Origin: Kumtagia sp964244725
GTDB lineage: Bacteria > Pseudomonadota > Alphaproteobacteria > Rhizobiales > Rhizobiaceae
Reading direction: 5' to 3'
NCBI GenBank assembly: GCA_964244725.1
Contig: CAXTJQ010000008.1
Coordinates: 1 to 64,000, forward strand
DNA length: 64,000 bases
Made by a program: the position numbers and the translations under genes. Below, piece by piece: positions 16,719-24,609 of this stretch. The notes under the pieces are model-generated. The model had not been told where the DNA came from. It was given only the letters and a program-made list of their open reading frames with translations, and made no database searches. How positions within the stretch are numbered: position 1 is the stretch's first letter; each line of letters starts with the position of its first letter.

Positions 16719-17915
16719 CTACTCCGCCGCGACGACGGCCACGCTCGCCAGCTTCCCCAGCATCGCCTCCGCCTCGCGCTCGGCGCGCGCGATGAAGCCG
16801 CCGCCGAGCAGGCGGGCGGCGGGCTTGTCGCTGTCGTAGAGCACGCAGGCCTGACCCGGAGCGACGCCGGCCTCGCCGTGCGCCAGTTCGACCCAGGTCG
16901 AGCCGTCGCGGCTGAACAGTGTCGCCGGCCCAGGCGGGCGGGTCGAGCGCACCTTGGCGAAAACATCCAGGCCGTCAATGGGGATCGACGACAGATCGCA
17001 ACCGCCGAGCCAGTTGATGTCGCGCAGGAAAACCCGTCGCGTCTCGAGCGCCGCGCGCGGGCCGACGATGATCCTGGCGCGCGCGGCGTCGATCCTCACC
17101 ACGTAGAGCGGCTCGACCGCCGCGATCCCGATGCCGCGCCGCTGGCCAACCGTATAGCGCAGGATGCCCTCGTGGCGGCCGAGCAGACGGCCGTCCACGT
17201 GGACGATGTCGCCCGGCGTCGCCGCTTCCGGGTGCAGCCTGGCGACCATGTCGGAATATTTGCCTCGCGGCACGAAGCAGATGTCCTGGCTGTCCTCCTT
17301 TTCGGCGACCAAAAGACCGTTTTCCGCCGCGATGGCGCGGACCTCGCGCTTCGACAGGTCGCCTAACGGAAACCGCAGATAGTCGATCTGGTCCTGCGTG
17401 GTGGCGAACAGGAAATAGCTCTGGTCGCGCCCGGCGTCCTCGGGGCGATGCAGCGCCCGGTGCGCGCCGTCGGCACGGCTGCGGATGTAGTGCCCGGTCG
17501 CCAGCGCAGACGCGCCGAGGTCGCGCGCGGTTTCGAGCAGGTCTGCGAATTTCACGGTTTGGTTGCACGACACGCAGGGGAGCGGGGTTTCGCCGGCGAC
17601 GTAGCTCGCGGCGAACGGGTCGATAACAGCTTTGCGGAAGCGCTCCTCGTAGTTCAGCACGTAGTGCGGGATGCCGATGGCGTCGGCGACGCGGCGCGCG
17701 TCGTCGATGTCGCGGCCGGCGCAGCAGGAGCCGGCGCGGTGCGCGGCCGCGCCATGATCGTAAAGCTGGAGCGTGATGCCCACGACGTCATAGCCATCGC
17801 GCTTGAGAATGGCCGCCACGACCGAGGAATCGACGCCGCCCGACATCGCCACCACAACGCGGTTGTCATCCGGGCGTCCCGGCAGATCGAGGCTGTTCAT
17901 GTCGGCGATGTCCAT
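16719..17915 (-). CDS. mnmA: tRNA-specific 2-thiouridylase MnmA
   Basis: The protein has 398 residues. It transfers sulfur to U34 of tRNA-Lys, -Glu and -Gln. The PP-loop 'SGGVDSS' is at residues 25-31, catalytic Cys 117 in 'PCVSCN' and Cys 213 in 'SQDICF', with 'GHYIR' at 141-145. The C-terminal barrel region contains 'TVGQRRGIGI'. Length is slightly above the E. coli enzyme because of a short N-terminal extension. A later start at Met6 is possible. It is a stand-alone leftward gene. Confidence 0.96.
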   Translation of the reverse strand: MDIADMNSLDLPGRPDDNRVVVAMSGGVDSSVVAAILKRDGYDVVGITLQLYDHGAAAHRAGSCCAGRDIDDARRVADAIGIPHYVLNYEERFRKAVIDPFAASYVAGETPLPCVSCNQTVKFADLLETARDLGASALATGHYIRSRADGAHRALHRPEDAGRDQSYFLFATTQDQIDYLRFPLGDLSKREVRAIAAENGLLVAEKEDSQDICFVPRGKYSDMVARLHPEAATPGDIVHVDGRLLGRHEGILRYTVGQRRGIGIAAVEPLYVVRIDAARARIIVGPRAALETRRVFLRDINWLGGCDLSSIPIDGLDVFAKVRSTRPPGPATLFSRDGSTWVELAHGEAGVAPGQACVLYDSDKPAARLLGGGFIARAEREAEAMLGKLASVAVVAAE

Positions 17916-18068
17916 GCGGATTCTCGATGTTGTTTGGCGAGCCTCGGTCGCGCGGTCAAGGCGCGCCTCGACCGGCTTGCTGCTTTCGCCGAATTTTGCG
18001 CCATGAAACCGCGCAATCGCGGCTTTCTCGCACCCGCGGCCGTGCGCTGTGCGCCCGCGCCGTCGTTA

Positions 18069-18104
18069 GAATCAAGGTTCTCGAATGGTTTAGGCAATTT
18101 TTAA
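18069..18104 (+). promoter_or_regulatory. GANTC site and CtrA-like box upstream of sciP
   Basis: GAATC (18069-18073) is a CcrM methylation site. TTAG-N7-TTAA (18090-18104) differs by one base from the CtrA consensus TTAA-N7-TTAA and ends 52 bp before the sciP start. In Caulobacter sciP is a direct CtrA target, which gives the match weight. Confidence 0.55.
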
Positions 18105-18156
18105 AGCTGTCGCGCTAGGGTGTCCATGATTAGGTCTACGCGTTTTTGTAGAGAGT

Positions 18157-18435
18157 ATGATGACCGATCTGATAAGGCCGCGCGTGAAGTATGTGATCGG
18201 GCCTGACGGCAGCCCCTTGACGATCGCGGACCTTCCACCGACCAACACGCGGCGTTGGGTCATCCGCCGCAAGGCCGAGGTCGTCGCGGCCGTGCGCGGC
18301 GGTTTGCTCAGCCTCGAGGAGGCCTGCCAGCGCTACAAGCTGACCACCGAGGAGTTTCTCTCGTGGCAGGCATCGATCGACGAATATGGGCTTGCGGGCC
18401 TGCGGACGACGCGCATCCAGCAATACAGGCATTGA
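18157..18435 (+). CDS. sciP: CtrA inhibitor SciP (DUF1153)
   Basis: The protein has 92 residues. It is a small helix-turn-helix protein of the DUF1153 family with 'PPTNTRRWVIRRKAEVVAAV' and 'LSLEEACQRYKLTTEEFLSW'. In Caulobacter SciP binds CtrA at its target promoters and blocks recruitment of RNA polymerase, restricting CtrA-dependent transcription late in the cycle. Its position about 1.3 kb from ctrA, with a CtrA-like box upstream, fits a feedback loop. Length and motifs are normal for the family. Confidence 0.93.
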   Translation: MMTDLIRPRVKYVIGPDGSPLTIADLPPTNTRRWVIRRKAEVVAAVRGGLLSLEEACQRYKLTTEEFLSWQASIDEYGLAGLRTTRIQQYRH

Positions 18436-18458
18436 GCGCTACAGGCGGGTCCTCGCGT

Positions 18459-18480
18459 GAGCGGGAAGCCGCTCTTCGCC
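18459..18480 (+). terminator. Possible sciP terminator hairpin
   Basis: GAGCGG (18459-18464), loop GAAG, CCGCTC (18469-18474), then TTCGCC. The stem is perfect but the T-tract is weak. Confidence 0.3.
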
Positions 18481-18591
18481 CGAAGCAAATATCCTTCAAA
18501 AGTCGATCAAGTCATCCGAGACCGCTTCACGGCGTCAGGCCGCCCGCATTTCGTCGCCATAGTGCGCAGGCTGCACTGTCCGTCATCCTAA

Positions 18592-18780
18592 GGCAGCGGT
18601 AGATCTTCCCCGGTCGTGATCGGAAAGTTGAAGATTCAAGTATTCCCGGACGACCATGCCCCTCCGCAGTTTCACGTCGTAACGCCGGACTTCGAAGCGC
18701 GGGTTCTCATCAAGACACTCATCGTGCATCGCGGGCGTATTCGCCGCCGCGATCTCTACACTGGTCGCGCAAAAGGATCA
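18592..18780 (+). pseudogene. DUF4160-like gene relic
   Basis: From a GTG at 18616 the frame reads 'IGKLKIQVFPDDHAPPQFHV' and 'RIRRRDLYTG'. This matches the start of DUF4160 proteins (…DDHxPPHFHV…). After about residue 45 the similarity stops. The rest of the open frame (to 19011) is low in protein-like character and runs antisense through fliJ. None of the three frames restores a normal C-terminus in an obvious way. I read it as a truncated remnant; such genes are often paired with DUF2442 genes, and no partner is seen here. Confidence 0.45.
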
Positions 18781-18900
18781 GGAACGATAAGGTTCGAAAC
18801 GTTTCGACAGCAACAGCACGCACCGCCGCGACGGTTCGCAAATAAACCGATCTTTGAGTTTTCGACGGCGAGTATGCCGACGACGCGGCGGGCGGCGAAT

Positions 18901-19281
18901 TCACCCGATCATCGCGCCGCGGCTGCCGTGATGGTCCATCTCCCGCGATTTGCCGTCGCGCGCGTCGATCATCTGCGCCTTCGAAAGCTCCGCTTCAGCT
19001 TCGCGCAGTAGGGCATGGGCCGACATTCGCTGTTCGGCGAGATCGGCCTGCGAATTCTTGAGGTTGTCGCGTCGCGCGCGGGCCGCCTTGGCGAAGGTGG
19101 GATAGGCGAAATGATTGACGTCGAGGATACCGGCTTTCTTTTCCTCGGCGGCAATTTGGATTTCGAGTTCGTTCGCCATGCGGTCGAATTCGGAGATCAT
19201 CAAGTCGAGTTGTGAGAGTTGCCGGCGTTTCTCGTTCACCTGAAACTGTTTCAGACGCACATGGTTCTCACGTGACTTCAT
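18901..19281 (-). CDS. fliJ: Flagellar export chaperone FliJ
   Basis: The protein has 126 residues from ATG 19281 (GGGAG upstream). The longer frame from 19341 adds 20 non-conserved residues. It is an almost continuous charged helix ('RLKQFQVNEKRRQLSQLDLM', 'AYPTFAKAARARRDNLKNSQ'), as in alphaproteobacterial FliJ. FliJ joins the FliI ATPase ring to the FlhA gate of the flagellar export machine. It is transcribed away from ctrA; fliI is not in the window on the downstream side. Association of fliJ with ctrA is a known Rhizobiales arrangement. Confidence 0.82.
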   Translation of the reverse strand: MKSRENHVRLKQFQVNEKRRQLSQLDLMISEFDRMANELEIQIAAEEKKAGILDVNHFAYPTFAKAARARRDNLKNSQADLAEQRMSAHALLREAEAELSKAQMIDARDGKSREMDHHGSRGAMIG

Positions 19282-19708
19282 GCTCAAACTCCCGTTACGC
19301 AACGCATCGCCCGGCCCGGCGACCATCGGCCGGCAACGCATATTAAGAATGGAAAACGAAACGCGAAGAAATTTCGCGACCGGTAACCGTTCGTTTACGC
19401 GCGTTGTTAATCATATGGGCGAGGGCTTAAGGCGCGGTAAAAATTCATCCGCAATCCGGCGAACCGGCGTTGCTGAGTCCAGGTCATCGCTTCGCTTGAT
19501 TCGTTAACGTTTTACCTGAGGAAAATTTACGACCGATTTGTTCGTGGAATCAGAAGTGTGTACCCAAAGCGCCTGCCGCAATCTTGCGACTTGCCAATCC
19601 GGAACAGGTTTTGTTAACCATTCGATGGCAGCTTTGGAACGAGGCAATTACTGCGCCGCCACCGCATGGCGCCGAGACGCTGATGCGGAAGCGGAAAAGG
19701 GGAATTAG
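19282..19708. promoter_or_regulatory. ctrA-fliJ divergent control region with GANTC sites and CtrA half-site
   Basis: This 427-bp AT-richer region holds three CcrM sites: GAGTC 19475-19479, GATTC 19498-19502 and GAATC 19547-19551. It also has a CtrA half-site TTAACCAT at 19614-19621 (88 bp before ctrA) and further TTAA-containing motifs near 19405 and 19504. Methylation-dependent timing and CtrA autoregulation are established in Caulobacter. Here they are inferred from site content. Confidence 0.6.
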
Positions 19709-20404
19709 ATGCGCGTCCTGCTGATCGAAGACGACAGTGCCACTGCCCAGAGCATCGAACTGATGCTGAAATCCGAGAGCTTCAACGTCTATACCACCGA
19801 CCTCGGCGAGGAGGGCGTCGACCTCGGCAAGCTCTACGACTACGACATCATCCTGCTCGACCTCAATCTGCCCGATATGTCCGGCTACGAGGTGCTTCGC
19901 ACGCTTCGCCTGTCCAAGGTCAAGACCCCGATCCTGATCCTGTCGGGCATGGCCGGCATCGAGGACAAGGTGCGCGGACTGGGCTTCGGCGCCGACGACT
20001 ACATGACCAAGCCGTTCCACAAGGACGAACTCGTCGCCCGCATTCACGCGATCGTGCGTCGCTCCAAGGGTCATGCCCAATCGGTCATCACCACCGGCGA
20101 CCTGGTCGTCAATCTCGACGCCAAGACGGTCGAGGTCGGCGGCCAGCGCGTCCATTTGACCGGCAAGGAATACCAGATGCTGGAGCTGCTCTCGCTGCGC
20201 AAGGGCACGACGCTCACCAAGGAAATGTTTCTCAACCACCTCTACGGCGGCATGGACGAGCCGGAACTCAAGATCATCGATGTCTTCATCTGCAAGCTGC
20301 GCAAGAAGCTCGATGCCGCTTCCGGCGGCCAGAACTATATCGAAACGGTCTGGGGCCGCGGCTACGTCCTGCGCGAGCCGGAAGACATCCGCGTCAGCGC
20401 CTGA
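19709..20404 (+). CDS. ctrA: Cell-cycle master response regulator CtrA
   Basis: The protein has 231 residues. It has an N-terminal receiver with acidic pocket 'EDD' (residues 7-9), phospho-acceptor Asp51 ('LLDLNLPDMSGY') and conserved Lys in 'MTKPFHKDEL'. The C-terminal OmpR-type winged helix includes 'LTGKEYQMLELL' and 'VWGRGYVLREP'. The start has AAGGGG upstream. CtrA is phosphorylated through CckA-ChpT and controls division, motility and envelope genes. The final residues end in Ala-like amino acids ('RVSA'), consistent with ClpXP-degradable CtrA. Flanked by fliJ and the receiver/chpT pair. Confidence 0.97.
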   Translation: MRVLLIEDDSATAQSIELMLKSESFNVYTTDLGEEGVDLGKLYDYDIILLDLNLPDMSGYEVLRTLRLSKVKTPILILSGMAGIEDKVRGLGFGADDYMTKPFHKDELVARIHAIVRRSKGHAQSVITTGDLVVNLDAKTVEVGGQRVHLTGKEYQMLELLSLRKGTTLTKEMFLNHLYGGMDEPELKIIDVFICKLRKKLDAASGGQNYIETVWGRGYVLREPEDIRVSA

Positions 20405-20432
20405 CGCCAAAATTCACAGTCCGCACGACCGG

Positions 20433-20457
20433 GCCCGCTTCGTCGGGCTTTCCGTTT
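20433..20457 (+). terminator. Rho-independent terminator after ctrA
   Basis: GCCCG (20433-20437), loop CTTCGT, CGGGC (20444-20448), followed by TTTCCGTTT, 28 bp after the ctrA stop. Confidence 0.5.
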
Positions 20458-20497
20458 GAGGTCGATAACCGGGTCTCTGCGCCGTCACCGGTCGGCT

Positions 20498-20866
20498 TCA
20501 GGCCGCTACGCTCATGGCGCGGAAGCGCTCGAGCAATTGGGCGCGATTGAAAGGCTTCAGCAGATAGCTCTGCGCGCCCGCCCGCTTGGCGCGCATGATG
20601 GCGCCGACATCCAGTTCGGTCAGGCAAATGGCGATATGCGGCACGATGACGCTGGGGATCGCGCGGAGGCGCCCGATCACTTCGGTGGAGGGCAGGTCGG
20701 GCAGCGCCGAGTCGACGACGATGATGTCGGGCATGTCTGCAAGGCACATCTCGATCGCCTCATAGCCGCTGGCGGCCTCCACGACGAGCATGTCCGGTCC
20801 GCCGAGAATCCGCTTGGCGACTTTCCGGATCACGCCGGAATCGTCAATGAACATGCACCGTTTCAT
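20498..20866 (-). CDS. Single-domain response regulator next to chpT
   Basis: The protein has 122 residues from ATG 20866 ('MKRCMFIDDSGVIRKVAKRI'). It is a stand-alone receiver: Asp8/Asp9 pocket, phospho-acceptor Asp52 ('IIVVDSALPDLPS'), Thr in 'CLTELD' and Lys in 'YLLKPF'. There is no output domain. It lies 133 bp downstream of chpT on the same strand. It is not obviously CpdR (different N-terminus) or DivK. The 'DDS.VIRKVA' start is CheY/chemotaxis-like. An obvious hypothesis is that ChpT phosphorylates it or that it competes with CtrA for phosphoryl groups. That is inference. Confidence 0.85.
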   Translation of the reverse strand: MKRCMFIDDSGVIRKVAKRILGGPDMLVVEAASGYEAIEMCLADMPDIIVVDSALPDLPSTEVIGRLRAIPSVIVPHIAICLTELDVGAIMRAKRAGAQSYLLKPFNRAQLLERFRAMSVAA

Positions 20867-20999
20867 CGCTTGCCCCTCTGCTCCGCCATGGCTCCGACGG
20901 CTCGCGCAGCAGTATGGCGGACTATAGGATCGAGGCCGTAAAGAAGCGTAAAACGGGTTAGGTAAAGTTTTTGAAAATTTCTTCCCGCCAGGGTAGCGG

Positions 21000-21647
21000 C
21001 TAGGCTGCCGCTTCGGTTCGGGCGGCCAAGAAGGTGATCTCCTCGCTCGTCGCATGGATCGAGATCGTCATCCCGGATTCCCGCGCCAGCAGAAGCGTGT
21101 AGTAGGGCTGCACCGCGTGCGCGTCAAGCGCCTCTTCCGGTTTGCGGCCGGAATGCAGTTCGAGGAATTTCGGCGGAACGCGGAGCATCGGTCCGCGCGA
21201 CGAAATCGAGAATCTTGGGCCGCCGGGCGTGTCCTCGAGCGTGACCGCGATCTTACCGCCGCGCGGGATCGCGGCATTGGCGACGAGCAGCAGGTTGAGC
21301 AGGAGCTTGACGTTGTTCTTGGGCAGCAGCGAGCGGGGGCCAGTCCATGTCAGTTCCGGCTTTTCGTTCCTGAGGAAGGCGTTGGCGACCGCTTCAGCAT
21401 CGCCAGTGTCGATGACCATGCCGGCGGAACCCGCCGCGCCGAAGGCGATGCGGGCGAATTGCAGCCGCGCCGAGGCATTGCGCGCGCTGGTGCGGATCAG
21501 GTTCATCGCGTCTTCGTCGGCGCCGCCTTCGTCGAGCAATTCGAGGCCGTTGTTGATCGCCCCAACCGGCGAGATGATGTCGTGGCACACGCGGCTGCAA
21601 AGCAGCGCGGCCAAGTCGGGCGCGTTCAGTGTAAATATGTCGGCCAT
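21000..21647 (-). CDS. chpT: Histidine phosphotransferase ChpT
   Basis: The protein has 215 residues from ATG 21647 ('MADIFTLNAPDLAALLCSRV'). The phospho-accepting His22 is in 'CSRVCHDIISPVGAINNGLE'. The degenerate kinase-like C-terminal half lacks a full ATP-binding N-box, as expected. ChpT relays phosphate from CckA to CtrA and CpdR. A frame extending to 21692 is rejected because the extra residues are not conserved. It sits between ctrA and eipA, as in Brucella. Confidence 0.93.
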   Translation of the reverse strand: MADIFTLNAPDLAALLCSRVCHDIISPVGAINNGLELLDEGGADEDAMNLIRTSARNASARLQFARIAFGAAGSAGMVIDTGDAEAVANAFLRNEKPELTWTGPRSLLPKNNVKLLLNLLLVANAAIPRGGKIAVTLEDTPGGPRFSISSRGPMLRVPPKFLELHSGRKPEEALDAHAVQPYYTLLLARESGMTISIHATSEEITFLAARTEAAA

Positions 21648-21964
21648 CGTGTGCTGTCTCCGGCGAGAATTTTGCATGCCGGCCGTCGCCATCGCCGAGG
21701 CGGCCGGCCCAAATCACTGTCGTTTGCCGTCCGGCGTCAGCGTCGTCGCTGTGCGTCCCACAGAACGGCGTCCCTCCGGATCGCTTCGATGGAAATGAAC
21801 GCGACGACGGTCGGCGCGCGCCCTTTAAGCGACACGTTCATGTGCGAGCTTAATGGTTGAAAAAGGATTACGGCCTAGTTTCGGGCGATGCTTCTCCAGC
21901 CGCCGATCAGAGCGTCAGAGAACAGGGAACCGTCATCGAGGGCTCGCGGACGGAGAACTGATCC
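21648..21964. promoter_or_regulatory. chpT-eipA divergent promoter region
   Basis: This 317-bp region between divergent starts has no credible open frame. ATGGTTGA at 21853-21860 is one base from a reverse CtrA half-site (ATGGTTAA), about 105 bp before eipA. In Brucella, eipA is activated by CtrA, so the near-match is noted but is weak alone. Confidence 0.35.
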
Positions 21965-22546
21965 ATGACCTTCCACCTCTTCCGGCAGATCGCGGTGCGG
22001 TTTGCCTTCATTGCCCTGTTCGCCGCGGTTTCGTCGAGCCTGGGTTCGACCCGGCTGCACGCGGAAGGTTACACCGCCCAGGAAATCGTCGATTCCGGGC
22101 ATCGTTTCTTCGGCGCGACATCCGGCGGGCTCGCGACCGTGATTGAGAAAATCTTCGCGTCCTACGGATTGCCGAATGGCTACCTTCTGGGCGAGGAGGG
22201 CTCGGGCGCTTTCGTCGGCGGCCTGACCTATGGCGAGGGCACGCTCTACACCAAGAACGCCGGCGACCATAAGGTGTTCTGGCAGGGTCCGTCGCTCGGC
22301 ATAGACTTCGGCGGCGAAGGGTCGCGGATCATGATGCTGGTCTACAACCTCGACGACGTGCAGAGCCTTTACGATCGCTTCGCCGGCGTGGCCGGTTCGG
22401 CCTATGTCGTCGCGGGCTTCGGCTTCAACGTGATGAAGCGCGGCGATCTGCTCCTGGTCCCGGTGCGAACCGGCGTCGGAGCGCGCCTCGGCCTGAATGT
22501 CGGCTATCTGAAGCTGACCGCCAAGCCGACCTGGAATCCGTTCTAG
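21965..22546 (+). CDS. eipA: Periplasmic envelope-integrity protein EipA (DUF1134)
   Basis: The protein has 193 residues. Signal peptide about 1-33 (cleavage near 'RLHA|EGYT'). The mature DUF1134 domain carries 'SGHRFFGATSGGLATVIEKI', 'GLPNGYLLGEEGSGAF' and 'GPSLGIDFGGEGSRIMMLVY'. A GGAG site precedes the ATG. Brucella EipA is a small periplasmic beta-barrel needed for envelope-stress resistance and virulence, and sits next to chpT/ctrA there too. Family length and motifs are intact. Confidence 0.9.
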   Translation: MTFHLFRQIAVRFAFIALFAAVSSSLGSTRLHAEGYTAQEIVDSGHRFFGATSGGLATVIEKIFASYGLPNGYLLGEEGSGAFVGGLTYGEGTLYTKNAGDHKVFWQGPSLGIDFGGEGSRIMMLVYNLDDVQSLYDRFAGVAGSAYVVAGFGFNVMKRGDLLLVPVRTGVGARLGLNVGYLKLTAKPTWNPF

Positions 22547-22557
22547 TCCGCCCGGCC

Positions 22558-23796
22558 GTGGTGGAATACGCGCTCCTTTTCGCGGCCGGCTTCCTCAGCG
22601 CGAGCCTGCTTGCGCTGATCGTCGCGCCCGCGATCTGGCGGCGCGCCGTTTCGCTGACGCGCAGGCGCGTCGAGGCGGCGCTGCCGCTGACGCTCGACGC
22701 CATCGAAGCGGACAAGGATCGGCTGCGCGCCGAATTCGCGATGACCGCGCGCCGGCTCGAAATGTCCGCCGACGCCGCCACGGCCAAGGCGGCGGAGCAG
22801 TCGATCGAGATCGGCCGCGGCGCGGAAACCCTGAAGCAGGTCTCGGCCTCGCTCGGCGAAGCCTATATTCTATTCGAGGCGGAGAAGCAGCGCGCCGCTG
22901 GCCTTGAAGCGCAGATCGCCGCCCGTGTCGACGACATCCGCCGCCTCACCGACGATAACGCGCAGGTGGAAAAGGCTTTGCGCGAAAGCCAGGCGGAAGC
23001 CGAGCGGCTTGCAAAGCTTCTCCAGGACGCGAGCTATGAATCGAGCAGCCGCCAGATTGAACTCGTGGCGCGCGAGCAGGACATCGAACGCCTGGAGGAG
23101 GATCTCGCGACCGCAGGCGGTCTGTACGAGCAGGAGCAGCAGAGCGTGGAGTCGCTGCGAGCCGAACTGCATGCGGAACGAGCGGAGATCGTCGCGCAAA
23201 CGGCGCAGGCCGAACGGGAGCGGCAGCGCCTGCGTTCCTCGCTTGCCGAGCGTGACGGGACGATCGCGGCCCTTGGCAGGCAGGTCGCCGATCTTGGCGA
23301 GGAACTCGAGAAAGCCAAAACTGATGGCGACGAAGGCGCGCATCGCCTTGCCGAGGCAAAGCGTCGGATCGAGGCGCTGGAAGCCGGGATCGCCGTGATG
23401 GCGGCCCAACAAAAAGCGCGGGAAGAGCTGGCTTTGGCCGAGCCGCAACGTTCCGAAGCCGATTTCGATTCGGAACGCCGCCGCCTCAAGGACCGGCTGG
23501 CCCTGATCGTCGGACAGAACCGGAAGCTGAGGGCCGAACTCGCCGGTCTTCAGGCGCGGCCCTCGCCATTGATCCTGTCCGGCGATCCGGATGCCGCCCT
23601 GCGCGAGCAGATCGGCGCGATCGCGGCTCAGGTCGTGCAGATGACGCGGGCGCTGGAAGGACCGGACTCTCCGATCGACAGGGCGCTCGCCCTTGGCGCG
23701 CCCGCCGGCGTCGCGAACACGCCCGGCGCGACCATCGTCAGCCTGGCTGACCGCATCCGCGCATTGCAGAAGCGCGTCGCCCGATCAGGCGACTGA
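22558..23796 (+). CDS. Membrane-anchored coiled-coil protein, unknown function
   Basis: The protein has 412 residues from a GTG start at 22558 (a second GTG follows immediately), 11 bp after eipA, so probably co-transcribed. One N-terminal membrane segment (about 5-25, 'LLFAAGFLSASLLALIVAP') is followed by about 300 residues of Glu/Ala/Arg/Leu-rich heptads ('ERLEEDLATAGGLYEQEQQS'). A short C-terminal region rich in Gly/Ala/Pro ends it. It resembles uncharacterised Rhizobiales coiled-coil proteins found beside DUF1134 genes. An envelope-scaffold role is conceivable. It overlaps the end of the convergent methylase gene by 12 bp. Confidence 0.75.
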   Translation: MVEYALLFAAGFLSASLLALIVAPAIWRRAVSLTRRRVEAALPLTLDAIEADKDRLRAEFAMTARRLEMSADAATAKAAEQSIEIGRGAETLKQVSASLGEAYILFEAEKQRAAGLEAQIAARVDDIRRLTDDNAQVEKALRESQAEAERLAKLLQDASYESSSRQIELVAREQDIERLEEDLATAGGLYEQEQQSVESLRAELHAERAEIVAQTAQAERERQRLRSSLAERDGTIAALGRQVADLGEELEKAKTDGDEGAHRLAEAKRRIEALEAGIAVMAAQQKAREELALAEPQRSEADFDSERRRLKDRLALIVGQNRKLRAELAGLQARPSPLILSGDPDAALREQIGAIAAQVVQMTRALEGPDSPIDRALALGAPAGVANTPGATIVSLADRIRALQKRVARSGD

Positions 23797-24609
23797 TCCG
23801 GACGACGCGAAATGGTAGAGCGCGATCGCGGCCGCGGTCGCTACATTGAGGCTGTCGAAACCCTCCGCCATCGGGATCCGCGCCGTGCGCAGCCGCGCCA
23901 ACAAGCCGCTCGGCAAGCCTCCGCCCTCGGCGCCGAGGAACAATGCGGCGCGCCGCCGCGGCACGATGTCACGCAGAACGACGGCGCTCCTGGGCGACAG
24001 AGCGATCATGTCGAATTCCGCCTGCATCAGATCGGCGAGCATCGCCTCGACAGATGCGTAAGCGGCGAACGGCGTGCGGAAGACGCCGCCGACCGAAACG
24101 CGGATCGCCTTGCGGTAGAGCGGGTCGCAGCAGGTCGGATCGAGAAGAACCGCGTCGACGCCGAAGGCTGTCGCATTGCGGAAGATCGCGCCGATGTTGT
24201 CGTGGTTGGCGATGCCAACGAGCGCGAGAATCAGCGCGTTTTCCGGCAGGTCGGCAAGGAGGCTTTGCGTCGCCGGCGGCGTCTTGCGCCGGCCGATAGC
24301 CAGGATACCGCGATGAATGTGAAATCCGGCGATGGCGTCCATCACCGGAGGGGCGGCGACATAGACCGGCGCCGCCGCCGGGGCTTTTGCAAGGGTTTCC
24401 GTCAGGCCCGCCAGCCGGTTCTCCAGGAGGAGGATCGAGGAGAGGCCGAAGCCGGTCGCATCGAGAAGCGTATCCAGTACGACTTTGCCCTCGGCGATGA
24501 AAAGGCCCTCGCGCCCGACGAGATCGCGCTCGCGAATATCCCGATAGGCGGCGATGCGGGGGTCGTGCGGATCGGAGATGCGGATCGTACCGGCCATGCC
24601 AGCACGCAT
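23785..24609 (-). CDS. TrmH/SpoU-family RNA 2'-O-methyltransferase
   Basis: The protein has 274 residues. The ATG at 24609 overlaps the stop of the preceding gene (TGATG). Another ATG at 24597 is possible. An N-terminal substrate-binding region ('FIAEGKVVLDTLLD') is followed by the SPOUT knot with motif 1 'ALVGIANHDNIGAIFRNATA' (catalytic Arg/Asn), motif 2 'ALFLGAEGGGLP' and motif 3 'GFDSLNVATAAAIALY'. It should use SAM to 2'-O-methylate tRNA or rRNA. The exact target cannot be told. Confidence 0.9.
   Translation of the reverse strand: MRAGMAGTIRISDPHDPRIAAYRDIRERDLVGREGLFIAEGKVVLDTLLDATGFGLSSILLLENRLAGLTETLAKAPAAAPVYVAAPPVMDAIAGFHIHRGILAIGRRKTPPATQSLLADLPENALILALVGIANHDNIGAIFRNATAFGVDAVLLDPTCCDPLYRKAIRVSVGGVFRTPFAAYASVEAMLADLMQAEFDMIALSPRSAVVLRDIVPRRRAALFLGAEGGGLPSGLLARLRTARIPMAEGFDSLNVATAAAIALYHFASSGSVA

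Noticed and set aside
20498..20866. Calling the lone receiver CpdR
   Set aside because: CpdR starts with a different 'AEDD' pocket and this protein is more CheY-like; gene symbol left empty.
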